Source of the DNA: Epinephelus fuscoguttatus
Lineage: Eukaryota > Chordata > Actinopteri > Perciformes > Serranidae
Assembly: GCF_011397635.1 (NCBI RefSeq)
Contig: NC_064753.1
Coordinates: 36,499,822 to 36,563,821, forward strand
Direction of reading: 5' to 3'
DNA: 64,000 bases
A program made the translations under genes and the position numbers. Shown one piece after another: positions 12,301 to 23,013 of the stretch (its first letter is position 1; every line of letters begins with the position of its first letter). Under the pieces are notes generated by a model. It searched no databases, had not been told where the DNA came from, and saw only the letters and a program-made list of their open reading frames with translations.

Positions 12301-14167
12301 CCATATTAATGTAGCAGGTAAGTACAAATATTTTATAATTGTCAAGTAAATTCATTTAGTTACGTTCCACCACTATACACAGGCATAAAGAACTGTCAAA
12401 AAAAAGTGCTGCAGTGAGGATGGGGCATCAAATCACCACTGACGTCTGCAGAAACATGGAGACCTCAAGTAAAAGCAAAGTGTTATTGAATATTCTGGCA
12501 AAAGAAAACACAACATTCAGTGTTATACCAGTTATCCTCATAACCCTTGCTGAAACATTCATTCTTACCTTGAGTGGAGGAAGTCTCTTTCTGGATGTCT
12601 TTTAGTTTTTGCCGAGCAGTTGGCAGGTGGTGCATGAGGTGCACTGTGTGTTGCAAGCGCTCGTCTGGGTAGCTCTCTCCAATACCTTTCACCCATGAAG
12701 GGATGTTTGCCATCTGGGCACGGGTTGGACCTGTCGCCATAACAACCTGGCGGGCTTTTAGGATAACACCATCTTGAAGTTGGACTTGAAAATATTTCAC
12801 CCTCTTCCCTTCAGTCACTCTCACGGCCTCACCCACTTTTATCCTGTCAGTCTCTTCCTCCATCTCTTCCTTGTCCTCAGTCACAGGAGTGATGCGCTCC
12901 ACTGTTCCCTTCATCAGCACTTTGTCCAGGTTGTATCTGTCCACCTGCGTTTTCAGATTCATCAACTCAACAACTCAGGAAACATGCTCAGATTTAGGCG
13001 CTCATGCTGCCTAAAGCTTGAAGCTTGCAAATATTTTTTCCATCTACTGTAACTGTCAGTAAAATCCAACGAAGACCAGAACCAACAATGTGTTTGTCCA
13101 TCTCTCAGTACTCTACTCAATACTCATGAGGGCTGGGTTGTTTAAAAAATTATGATACCAGTACGCTTTAAGTGATACCAGTCCAATAGAGTACTTCATT
13201 TGATAACCATAATTTCAAGAGTTTTGGAGGCATCTTGACATGCTGAACTGCCAACTCCCTGAAACACACTGTAATCGACTCCTTATGACACTGTATGGGT
13301 TGTATCTGCTGCTGCAGGAGTGTGAGCTCTGCACCGGGGACAGTTGCAAGACTCTGACAGGGAGTCAGAAGACAGGGCTAACTGTTCCTCACATGGCTAC
13401 TGTTACCTAACGATTATTAATGGTTTTAAAGACAGAGTTGAACCGTTCCAGGTTGCTTTCATAATAGGTACGCACTGCTCAGCTTTTTACATTAGTAATG
13501 TCGTTCTGTACCTGAGTACACTTGCCTCATCATCTATGTGACATTTTGGTTGTGCTACAGTGTGGAAAAGGCTGCGGTGTCTGCAGATGGACACCGCAAC
13601 CCCAGGGACCATCATCAGAGAGGACCGGTGGGGCAACAAGGCAAAGCTCTGCTCCTGGTTGAAGGAGGAGCCGGTATCGAAAACTCCTTGTTGTCACTCT
13701 AAATAGCAGCCCACTTCTATATTTTGATAGAGCTGGTTTTCACACCTGATGTGTACCATAGTGGAGTACACATGACCCTTACTTGATACCACCTTTTTAA
13801 GTTGATGCAAGCACAGATTGGCGTACTCTGCTTGGGTACAGTAAACTGTGTTAGTGTTCACACCAATCAAAAAGAACTGGACTTGGGGATCAGCTGTACT
13901 GGGATCCAGGGCCAGATTTCTGAAATGAAACCCCCTCAATGTTCGTGTAAATTCGCTGGCACTGTTTAATGGCATGGTGTCAGATGTTAGCTGCTGTGCC
14001 AGCTCATGTTAACTGGGCAGATGTAGGGCCAACTGTCTTGCCAGTACTGGGAGGAGAGCAGCTCTGGAGACGGCAGCAACAGAAAGTTTGCTGGGCAATA
14101 AGAACTCCAGCTCTAACTCTCATCTTTACAAATGAGCCACAAATATATAATCTATTTCACATCTATG

Positions 14168-14215
<48 letters not shown>

Positions 14216-14715
14216 TTCACTGCGTACTTGATACGTGTAAATTGCGTGTGCAACCATCACCGTGTACTTGTTATACATGCAATGCGCATGCAATGCCTGC
14301 ACACACCTAGACGTGTGGTTATTAGACGTGTGTGCGTAGACACGTCATGTAATCACAGGGGTCAAAAGTGTCAGCTGTTGAAGCAACAACGCGTCGTGTT
14401 ACGGACATGTGACACGTAGCATCGCTATGCTAACTCTGCTAATCGGACGTGCGTGTGTAGACACGCAAGTGTAGTGTATGTGTAGTGTTTGTAACGCACT
14501 GTGCATGCGTACTGATAAGACGTGTGAGCGCGTCGTGTGAGTGGAGCGCACAACGCCTGTGCGTCATGTAGCGGGCGTGTGTGTAACACTCGTGTCTCCA
14601 TAGTAACCCTATGTAAAATGTAGGCGTGCGCTCAAGCGGTTTGATTAGATCTGATGTGTCCTAAGTAGGCGCAAATGACGCGTTGTAGTGTGGTTGGGTG
14701 AAACGTTTGACCCCT

Positions 14716-14754
<39 letters not shown>

Positions 14755-16106
14755 CTTCCATCACTTTAGAGGACATTACATTGACTTATATTCAGTTCTT
14801 GCAGACTTAACCCTAACTCTAACAACCTCATTTTTATTATGGGAACTTGAAGGCGAGTCCCCACAGTTTGAGTGTGTAAACAGATTTCTGTTCTCACAAC
14901 ATGAGTACTGTAATACACACACATACACACACGTACAATCACTGTGTCTGACCTGATCTTTAAAGAAATCCACACTGAGTTTGGTTCCTGGCAGACTGAA
15001 GGATAAACTCTTCTTCAGTGTTGAGGTGATGTTGAGACGTTTCCTCTCCTTCTGTCCGAGCCTCATGTCATTAAAAAATGCGTTTTCGTCCAGAATATAA
15101 ATCTGATCTGGAAGACTGTGAAGCTCCGCTGAACGATCAGACTTTATAACAAACTCCTGCAGCGCTTTCTGACAAAGAAAAGATACATGTAAGTGCTTAT
15201 TTATATGAATGTAAAGTGACTTTCCTCGATGTTTGTGTTTATACCTTATTGAGAGGGTCTGTGTGCACCAGTGTGTGTGAGCGCAGATGAGGGATGTTCA
15301 GAGCTGTGAACTGGCTCTCCCACAGAGAAGTCCACTCTCCATAGGAGTCTACCACTCGAAGATTCATCGGCTGGCAGTTGACCCTCTTTGACACCATTGA
15401 CTTTTCTAGTCGCTCCTCCAGTGTCAGGCCTGTGGAGACTAATCACAAACCACATAAAACTGAACTGTGAGGCCACACGAGAAAAAAAGGAAGCAAAATT
15501 CTGCTTGGTTGTTGGAAATCACATGAGTCTCAAAATGCAGAAGTATTAGCAGTAACAAAGGGGCATTAATTTATTTGGTGTTTTATATGTAAAGTAGTTC
15601 CTTGTTTCTTGTTTCTGGTTCCTGACCGCTGAGTCATCACTGAAATCTGACACCACAGTTCAAATGTAATGAATGAAAGAAGTGAAACTAAACCGCAATT
15701 AGGTCTGATTATCGGGAAAACACTGAACTCATTACTGCTGGGATCAAATCAAACATGTGGCCAGTCAGCCAGATGACAACCAGGACTGATATGTCAGAAG
15801 TATTAATAAGTCAAAAAGGATAATTTGAGTGTATTTAAAGTCAGAATTACAACAAACTAATAAAAAAGCAATTACTTACTACATCAAGATAGCAATTGAC
15901 ATAGCTGGCCACCAACGTCTTTCAGTGTTGATATTTAGTTCACTTTAGGTTGTGACATTTGATGACCAAATTTGTGTCAGTGTCATTTTGACATAGAACA
16001 CTGATGACAGTTGATGTTGATATTTTGTTGGTTTTAAGTTGTGTCATTAAGTGTTACATCGGCCCCTGGAATGACGTCACAGTAGCCGTCTTCCTCCCCC
16101 TCCCTT

Positions 16107-16149
<43 letters not shown>

Positions 16150-18305
16150 TGCGGGTATGCTGGAGTCAGGGCGGAGCCACTAGGTGCACCTCATTGCCAT
16201 AATCAAGACCTCTTCTTATACTCAGCTCTGTCATCTCCACCCTGCCAGATCGTAATCTCTACATAGTTAGTGTTACGCTCAAGCCTTGAATTTGCGCTCT
16301 GTTTTTTGAAAGTTTTTTTCCCATGACTAATTTTTGCTCCTGTGTGTCTTCAGTCTCACCGCTCCTGACTCTGGCCCTGCCTCCTCATCCCCACTGGAAT
16401 TACCCAAACTGCTCAGCCATCATTATACCTCTTTGTTCCTGACCACGCTCTCCCTCAACTCCTCTGGATCCGCTCCCCAACCTGCTGCCCTACCTCCCTG
16501 TATCCCTGGCTCTACAATAAATACAATTAACTGATTCCTGACTCCTGCTCGAGTCTGCATTTGGGTTCACTTACTATTGCCCTTGACATTAAGTCAGCAA
16601 AATCTAACGTCTTCCAGACATCTCATGCCAACGTCATCTTGACGTAGAGTAATGATATATAGGTGAGATATGGAGAACAAAACCCAACGTCTGCAAAACG
16701 TCATAATGTTAACATCCACACAATGCGAAATTCTAATGTCCTTAGAAATATATAAAAAAAAAACTGTGTGAACCTGATTTTTTCCCAATCTAAATTTAAC
16801 ATGTGACTGGACGAACTGCTAGGGCCGTGACTTGCGGCGTCAGACACTGACGAATAAAGACATCCCTTAACGTCAGCATGATACATGCTGGTGTCAGGTG
16901 GAAACATGGCGGGACAAGAACGAAAGTTAAGGTGGTGAAAGTCCGAGTGGGGCGGGTGGGTTCAACAAACACTGACTTTCACCCAGGAGAGTGGTGTTCA
17001 CGTCCCGTAAGATCAGAAAGCCAAACCCTACACTTTTTTCCTAAATCCAACCACGTGTTTTTGTTGTTGGGGTAAAAAAAAGAAACGTCGGTTCTTGTTG
17101 TTGTACGGACGTAGTGCTTTAATTTTCAAAGAGACTGTATTTAAATGTTAAAATTTCCTGTGAAAATGAAAGTGCATTTTGAAGACGACAATACACGTAA
17201 CAGGCAGAACTTGACACGGTGTCCCAGAACGTCAACAACCAACGTACCCAGGGTGCCTTGCACGTCGTATGTGGACGTGGAAAGTCCATGACCAAGTACG
17301 TCAACATGTGACGAGGTCGGAGTGAGCATGTGTTGCATTTTGATGTCCAGTGCCAGAAGGAGACAAAGTCCAAATAATGAGACAGATTTATTGATTCATA
17401 GTTTTGTTAATGAATCATAAATTAAATTATATCTCACAAAGTCAAGACGAGGAAATAGCTAGAGTTGTTTTCAGATTCTAATTTGCAAATAAGGCTGTAA
17501 CTAACAGTTTTGATCATCAGTTGATTAATACTTTGACCACTTTTGAAGACAATAAAAAAATGTCTTCAAAATGGCTTGTTTTGTCTGACCAACATACGTT
17601 TTCAGTCGGACTAACATGTTTACATGTATTTCAAAAGTCCGGTTTTAGTCGGACTAAACACTCTGAGAGAAGTTTTTTCATACAGAGAATGTTTTGAAGC
17701 TGGCATTGTGAACAAAGGCTTATCCATGGATTAATTAAATTGCAGTTGGTGCATTCAGTCCGTTTATTCCTGTGTCAGTCCACTTTACTGAACATGATTT
17801 TTATGAATTGAAATGCTAGATTTCCCTTTTAGTGTCTTATTGAGTTAATATCAATATCTGGTCTAAATTTCATGTGAGTAGCTGCATTGGAAATATGCGT
17901 AATAAAAAAAATGTGACTTGCTGAGTACTTGTTTCCCCTGTATGTCAAAAAGAATTAGCAAATGAATGCATCTGGTTTTTACACAGCGTCCTGTCGTTTT
18001 TGGAATCTGGGTTGAATGACAATAAGTCAAATTTATGAAATTGTATCTCATGATTATGATTTAGTGAGTAAAGTGAAGCACATGGTACCAGCTCTAGCTC
18101 TCCTTTTCTTCTTGCCGCTGCAGCATTTGTTGTTGTTGGGTGTCTCTTGGTTTGTCTGAGGCCTCGGGGGGTCCGAGGAGAAAGGGGAGAGGGGTGAGTC
18201 ATGTCCTGGGTCTGAGTTTGCATCAGGGTCGGTGTTGGATAGCAGGCTAGCAAGGGTCAAGGCATGAGGACCAGCCCCTATTATTAACACATCGAGTATA
18301 ACCAT
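9319..18305 (-). CDS. FAD/NAD(P)-dependent flavoprotein, SidA/IucD/PvdA monooxygenase-like
   Basis: Eight coding exons on the minus strand: 18305-18089, 15429-15245, 15168-14953, 12944-12569, 10458-10349, 10247-10008, 9915-9754, 9489-9319. All junctions are GT/AG and keep frame, giving 558 residues. The start is the ATG directly after an AG at 18306; upstream exons would then be untranslated. Seen: an FAD Rossmann motif at residues 7-13 (L-I-I-G-A-G-P-H-A), a conserved W-x5-Q-F-x-A-L-x-I-P-H-L-R-S block in exon 2, a second dinucleotide motif V-V-G-G-G-L-T-S-A-H near 337-346, V-V-M-A-T-G-P in exon 4, I-W-L-A-T-G-C in exon 7, and a C-terminal G-P-H-A-V-N-L-A-G-G. A low-complexity basic stretch rich in Asp, Pro and Lys interrupts the N-terminal fold at about 25-72. 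This architecture is that of class B flavin monooxygenases related to lysine/ornithine N-hydroxylases. The substrate is unknown. OSGIN proteins were considered but their signature sequences do not match. No signal peptide or membrane segment is evident, so it is probably cytosolic. Confidence 0.85.
10533..10845. mobile_element. MITE with TTAA flanks in flavoprotein intron region
   Basis: Bounded by TTAA (10529-10532 and 10846-10849). Arms around aactttttgtcatatttgct and agcaaatatgatgaaaagtt are reverse complements. A related copy lies at about 34440-34700. It lies in intron 4, between exons 4 and 5. Confidence 0.6.
10923..11311. mobile_element. MITE with TTAA flanks
   Basis: TTAA at 10919-10922 and 11312-11315. 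The terminal inverted repeats contain tactatgcaggatt on the left and aatcctgcatagta on the right. Confidence 0.65.
11525..12226. mobile_element. MITE with TTAA flanks, internally duplicated
   Basis: TTAA at 11521-11524 and 12227-12230. The ends ccagtgtgtaagattta and taatcttacacactgg are inverted copies. A block reading cctcttcctctccaaaacaa or close to it occurs twice (about 11640 and 11865), suggesting an internal duplication or two fused copies. Same family as 4612-4861. Confidence 0.6.
14167..14212. repeat. (CT)n(CA)n microsatellite
   Basis: Perfect dinucleotide array in intron 3 of the flavoprotein gene. Confidence 0.9.
14213..14718. repeat. CpG-containing degenerate TG/CA tract between two microsatellites
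   Basis: About 500 bp composed largely of short variants of acgtgt, gcgtgt, tgcgtac and related words, much richer in CpG than the neighbouring introns. It is flanked on both sides by perfect CA arrays, and the right flank gtttgacccctcatacacac resembles a repeat boundary. No exon. Confidence 0.5.
14719..14752. repeat. (CA)n microsatellite
   Basis: Perfect dinucleotide array ending the CpG-containing tract. Confidence 0.9.
15885..16745. repeat. dispersed repeat R2, split by a solo LTR
   Basis: Sequence at 15885-16051 and 16594-16745 aligns in order with the uninterrupted copy at about 45280-45600 (shared blocks include tgttggttttaagttgt and ctcatgccaac). The interruption is the LTR at 16052-16588. 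Probably a MITE; the superfamily is not assigned. Confidence 0.65.
16052..16588 (+). mobile_element. solo LTR of an LTR retrotransposon
   Basis: A 537-bp unit starts tgttacatcggcccctgg and ends gcccttgaca, a TG…CA terminus pair, and is flanked by an exact 5-bp duplication TTAAG (16047-16051 and 16589-16593). It contains a GT microsatellite at 16111-16148 and an AATAAA near 16513. The 3' part (gagtctgcatttgggttca) resembles Gypsy-type fish LTR ends. No internal gag-pol remains, so LTR-LTR recombination is inferred. Removing it restores the surrounding R2 repeat. Confidence 0.75.
16980..17337 (-). repeat. dispersed repeat family R1, copy C
   Basis: In the same orientation as copy A; carries cacggtgtcccagaacgtca and the tgacgaggtcggagtgagca-type end. 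Confidence 0.65.
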
Positions 18306-18858
18306 CTGAAACACACACACACACACACATGGAGACAATAGACAGAGAAAGGATAGTGTTATACGCATACAGTCAGGAACAAGGTTGGGACAGGTTGTAG
18401 TACTTTCAAAGCCTGTTTTGTAACCAGAATCAGTTCCTTAAACTGTCAAATGTCACTCTCACTCAATGGTGGTTTACTCTGATACATCAGTGGATAGTTT
18501 ACGTGTGTTTAGCACTTTCATTTCAAGTTTTTTTTTTTTTTATTCACATTAAGCAAAGAACATTAGGAGGCAGCTTTGATTATGATGGACATTTTTGTTT
18601 CTATAAAACATTCACATGGCTAAATCCTAGTTTCCAAAACTCAAAACTAAAGATTTCAGTTTCAAACACCGCAACATGAGCAACCTTCATCTGATTTCAG
18701 CTGTTTGTCATCTCACATTCACACCAGTATTAAACAAGTGCACTGTAGAGGTCAACATTACTCAACAGCCTCAGCTGCTACAATGATGAAACAGACACGC
18801 ACATCAAGAAGAATCTTACGTACTGTATATACAGTGTATGTTCAGTGTGTGACAGTAC

Positions 18859-18970
18859 CTGGTTGAGTTGAGATTGGTGCCAGCTTCGGTGGATGGTGGT
18901 AGACCTGAAGTTTTGCGACAGTGGCGTGTGCTTCTCATGTAACTCAATCCACCTCAGTGCCTACAGATTT
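18859..18970 (-). other. possible 5' untranslated exon of the flavoprotein gene
   Basis: On the minus strand a less AT-rich stretch ends in CAG followed by gtactg, a fair splice donor, about 550 bp upstream of the first coding exon. No ATG opens a frame into exon 1. The upstream boundary is a guess. Confidence 0.25.
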
Positions 18971-19013
18971 AGCCGGACTTCACTGGCTCAACGGAGAAAG
19001 CTTGAAATAGCTT

Positions 19014-19048
<35 letters not shown>

Positions 19049-19064
19049 TTTGTGTGTGTGCTTG
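19014..19064. repeat. (TG)n microsatellite
   Basis: Dinucleotide array interrupted once by tttgtttg. Confidence 0.85.
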
Positions 19065-19774
19065 TATAAATTTAGTAACACAACTCATCCAAGAGTAAAA
19101 AGCAGTAAAGGTGTTTCACTAGCAGATATGTTTGTGATTGTATACACACAGACTTCTGTAACATAAGCATCTTTTATTTACGCTGGTAAAAGTCTCATTG
19201 AGATTAAAATATCTTTTCAAGAGTCCGCAAGGAGGAGAAAGGAGTTTAAATAACATCTAGTTGGAGAAGTAGTTCCACATATTTAGAAATGTTGATTTAA
19301 CACCTAAAAACCATGCACATGTTACATATTCATAGTTTTCAGAAACTTTCGTATAATGCCAACATATTCTTCTGGTGACCGGGCTCACACTGGATTGGTC
19401 CTGTCCATGGTAACATGGACTGGACCAAGGATTACACATCATTTTGCCTCCTCCGTAGTGGCGTGATTACACAGGACTGTATGTGACAACAGACATACTG
19501 TATAAAGCTGAACCACTGGAAGCCACTCTAAGTTTGGTACTTCTGTGTCCATGTATACGAGCTGTACTAAGACGTCTGACTTCAGATATGTGTGTTAAAT
19601 ATGCAAGTAAAGACAACGGACTCTTGTGGAGTTATTTTACTCATCTAAGTGAAAACTATTTTTATATATATATTAAATATTCACAATCCATCCATTCATT
19701 TTCATCAGCTTGGCCAAGCAAAGCACCCCAGACATCCCTTTACCCAGCAATGCTTTCCAGCTCCTCCTGAGGGC

Positions 19775-21218
19775 TAGGGGCGTCACTAGACCTAAGACTG
19801 TACTGGGGCACAGCTGGGGCACAGAGAATGCATGCGAGTGCGCCAAGCCCGCAAGCAAAAAATTTTTTAGCACTTATTTATAATAAAAAAGCTTAAATAG
19901 TGCTTTAAACTATACAATCAGATCAGATTATGTTGTTGACTGGATCTTTGATTAACCACCTGAATGAACTGATGCATTTGGCCTACTTGTGCACTTGCAA
20001 AATCAAATTTGGGGAGACAAAACCGGATATTTTTAGCCATTTTTCTGGTGACAAAACTAGATATTTTTAGCCATTTTTCTGGTAACAAAACCAAATATTT
20101 TTAGCCATTTTTCTGATGACATAACAATATAAGAACCATGATGGTGGAACATTCTGTCACTTCACAGCTGTCCAAAACATGTGGTTTGTGCCAGGCGGAC
20201 ATGATTGCCAGTATTTTTTCATTATTGCAAGAAATTCCATTGACTCATTCACAAGTCAAAAATGTGTTTTATCTGAAAGAAACATGCAATATTTACATCT
20301 AAGATCATAGAAAAATAGTCAACCAAGTGCAATGATGTCCTCCAAGATAATATTTGTTTTTCAGTTTCAGTTATATATTGGGGGGGCATTGGGGGGGACA
20401 CGTCCCTGCCAATGTGTATGGTGACTACGGCCCTGTCACGCATGCATAACTAGGCAACAGTTGTCTGGGTGCGCAAAGGTGAAGTGGCTGGTTTTGTCAT
20501 ACAAAGTTTGATGGATTGTCAACTGGACAATATGGAGATATTTGCATCTTGAAAGCCGGACTACAAATGTGGATAGACAGAGAGAAACACACGCAAGCCT
20601 AAGACGTGGTAAGATACGATATTCCTCACTATATGAAGTGACTGATAACAAGATCTGTATAATGGATTGTAAAGAAATTCATCAGGTTTTTATTTTGCAG
20701 ACACTTGATCTGTATTTATAGCGTGATGGGATGGCAGCACAATGATGTGTGTGGTATCACATGAAAGCTCTGCTCCTGTGCTTTCATGTGATATGCATGG
20801 CATTTCTGTGCGAGCATGCATTCGCGAGTAATCCATCCAAGAGTAATGTGTGTGCAAAGCTGTATGAAAGCTCTGTTATACATAATTTTAGTGTAAATTT
20901 ATCTTTTTTTTTCGCCGTAAAAACATTGGACTACCGACAAGTGCTTCTTGCTATGATGCACGGTCGCGGAGAAAATCCATAGAGAAGAACAGGTGTGAAT
21001 TTGGACGCGCTATGCGTCGTTCTGGCCCGTAGCCATGTGCGCACTGTGTACAAGGAGTGAATGGAGTAGCACATGCATGAATTACCATATATATACTATG
21101 TATGCTATGTGGAGTTAAAACTCTGAAGTGAATTTTTTACTGGTGAGATTTTTACTGGGGCACTGCAGATCAATACTGGGGCAGGTGCCCCAGTAAAATC
21201 TGTCTGGCGACACTGATG
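19775..21218. mobile_element. hAT-like non-autonomous element inserted in the LINE
   Basis: 1,444 bp flanked by an exact 8-bp duplication CTGAGGGC (19767-19774 and 21219-21226). Left end taggggcgtcactagac and right end gtctggcgacactgatg form imperfect inverted termini of hAT style. Removing it rejoins the LINE at agctcctcctgagggccc. No intact transposase was found. A tandem array lies inside at 20020-20120. Confidence 0.75.
20020..20120. repeat. three tandem copies of a ~34-bp unit
   Basis: The unit reads gatatttttagccatttttctggtgacaaaac with minor changes, three times in direct order. Internal to the hAT-like element. Confidence 0.8.
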
Positions 21219-22240
21219 CTGAGGGCCCCTGAGGCATTCCCAGGCCAGATGAGATATATAATCACTCAAGCATGTCCTGGGTCTGCCCCGGGGGCTCCTA
21301 CCAGTGGGACGTGCCCATAAAACCTCTAACAGGAGGCGCCCAGGAGGCATCCTGATCAGGTGCCCGAACCACCTCAACTGACCCCTTTTGACACAAAGGA
21401 GCAGTGGCTCTACTCCGAGCTCCCTCCGAATGTCCAAGCTCCTTACCCTATCTCTAAGGGTGAGCCCAGCCACCCCACGGAGGAAACTCATTTTGGCAGC
21501 TTGTATCCGCAATCTCATTCTTTTGGTCATTACCCAGAGCTCATGACCATATGTGAGGGTTGGGACGTAGATGGACCAGTAAATCGAAAGCTTCGCCTTC
21601 TGGCTCAGCTCCCTCTTCACCACAACGGTGTGTAGCGCTCACATCACTGCAGATACCGTATCAAACTGCAGATCCATCTCGTACTCACTCGTATTCAACC
21701 CTCACTCGTGAACAAGACCCCAAAACACCAGAACTCCCTCGCTTGAGGCAATAACTGTCTCCCAACCCAGAGGGAGCAATCCACCGTCTTCTGGCAGAGA
21801 ACCATGACCTCAAATTTGGCTTCACACTCGGCTGCAGTGCATGCTGGAGGTCACAGTGTGATGAAGCCAACAGAGCCACATCATCTGCAAAAACACAATT
21901 CTGAGCTTCCCAAACCAGACCCTTTCCTCCCCCTGGCTGCACCTCAAGATCCTGTCCATGAAAATCAGAAACAGGATCAGTGACATGGGACAGCCCTGGT
22001 GGAGGGCAACACCTACTGAGAAAGCATTTGACTGTATGCCAAGTATGCAGATGTAGCTCTCACTTTGGTCAAACAGGGACCGGATGGCTTGTAGCAGAGA
22101 CACCAGTACCCTGTAATCCCGCAGTACCCCCCACAAGACTCCCCAAGGGATGCGGTCGCAAGTCTTATCCAAGTCCACAAAACACATGCTGAGTGGGTGG
22201 GCAGAATCCCATGACCTCGGGTAAAGAGCTGGACCACTGT

Positions 22241-23013
22241 TAGGCCATGTTTACCTTTCAATAAAATACCACCCGGACATAACGTGAAGCCAAAACACAA
22301 CAAACTGAGCATCCCAGTTTGTGAACAACTGTTACTTTTCTCTTCCATTTCTGGCTGGATACATCAGACACACATAGTATCACATTTTTATTGTTTACTC
22401 TCGACTACAGAGTTATTTACTGTTACAGAGGAAGTCAGATTCTTTCAGTAGTTCCCATGTCTAATGTGGCAAACTAAAAGAGACGGTTGTCATTTCCTCT
22501 TCTCTCTGTTCAGCGTTTTGTGTCTTTATGCTAATTTTTGACAGTAAGTGTGGTAGATGTCAGGTTATTGGAGGGCTACTGATAATAATAAAGGAAGTGA
22601 ACAAGCAGTAAATGAATAAAAAGGTGTTTCATATGACTTGTTAACTGCTCTATGCCACACAGTACAGGATGGTGTATGTCAGAGTAAGATGACCTCCATT
22701 AGTGAGACCTCTGCTGCTGTCGGAAAAATCTGCATCAACAATAAAATAACTTCACTGATTACGTCTTACCTTTTTCTCAAGTTCTGTTTTCTAACAAAAT
22801 TCATACACCCTTTCCCCTTTTCATTTAAGATTTACTCATCTTCATTAACTTCCCCTTCTGACATCAGTTCCACATCCATGGTCGCGTCGGTGGCCCTTTG
22901 TTCCCACTTCCCTTTCTGGTCATACAAAGCAGAAGCACAAACGCACTTTAAAAGACTGGCACTGTCACTGTTGTAAGTCTTTGACATTATCAGGAACAGA
23001 CGCTGTCAGCACC
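22241..23013. other. 5' flank of the PDZ-IL-1 gene
   Basis: Intergenic or 5' untranslated. The coding ATG at 23014 sits in a strong context (caccATGG). I cannot place a TATA box or transcription start with confidence. Confidence 0.3.

Larger units (their letters stand above)
19683..22240 (-). mobile_element. dead non-LTR retrotransposon, split by an hAT-like insertion
   Basis: On the minus strand, 22187 downward encodes recognisable reverse transcriptase pieces (C-F-V-D-L-D-K, then G-V-A-L-H-Q-G-C-P-M-S near 22010) and a C-terminal segment at 21623-21250 (L-T-Y-G-H-E-L-W-V-M-T, then G-R-P-R-T). The frames are broken, and the catalytic Y/F-A-D-D region is shifted (near 21900, F-A-D-D in one frame). 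It is 5' truncated near 22240. The 3' end near 19683 has an atccatccattc-type tail. The element is interrupted at 19775-21218. Clade not assigned. Confidence 0.75.
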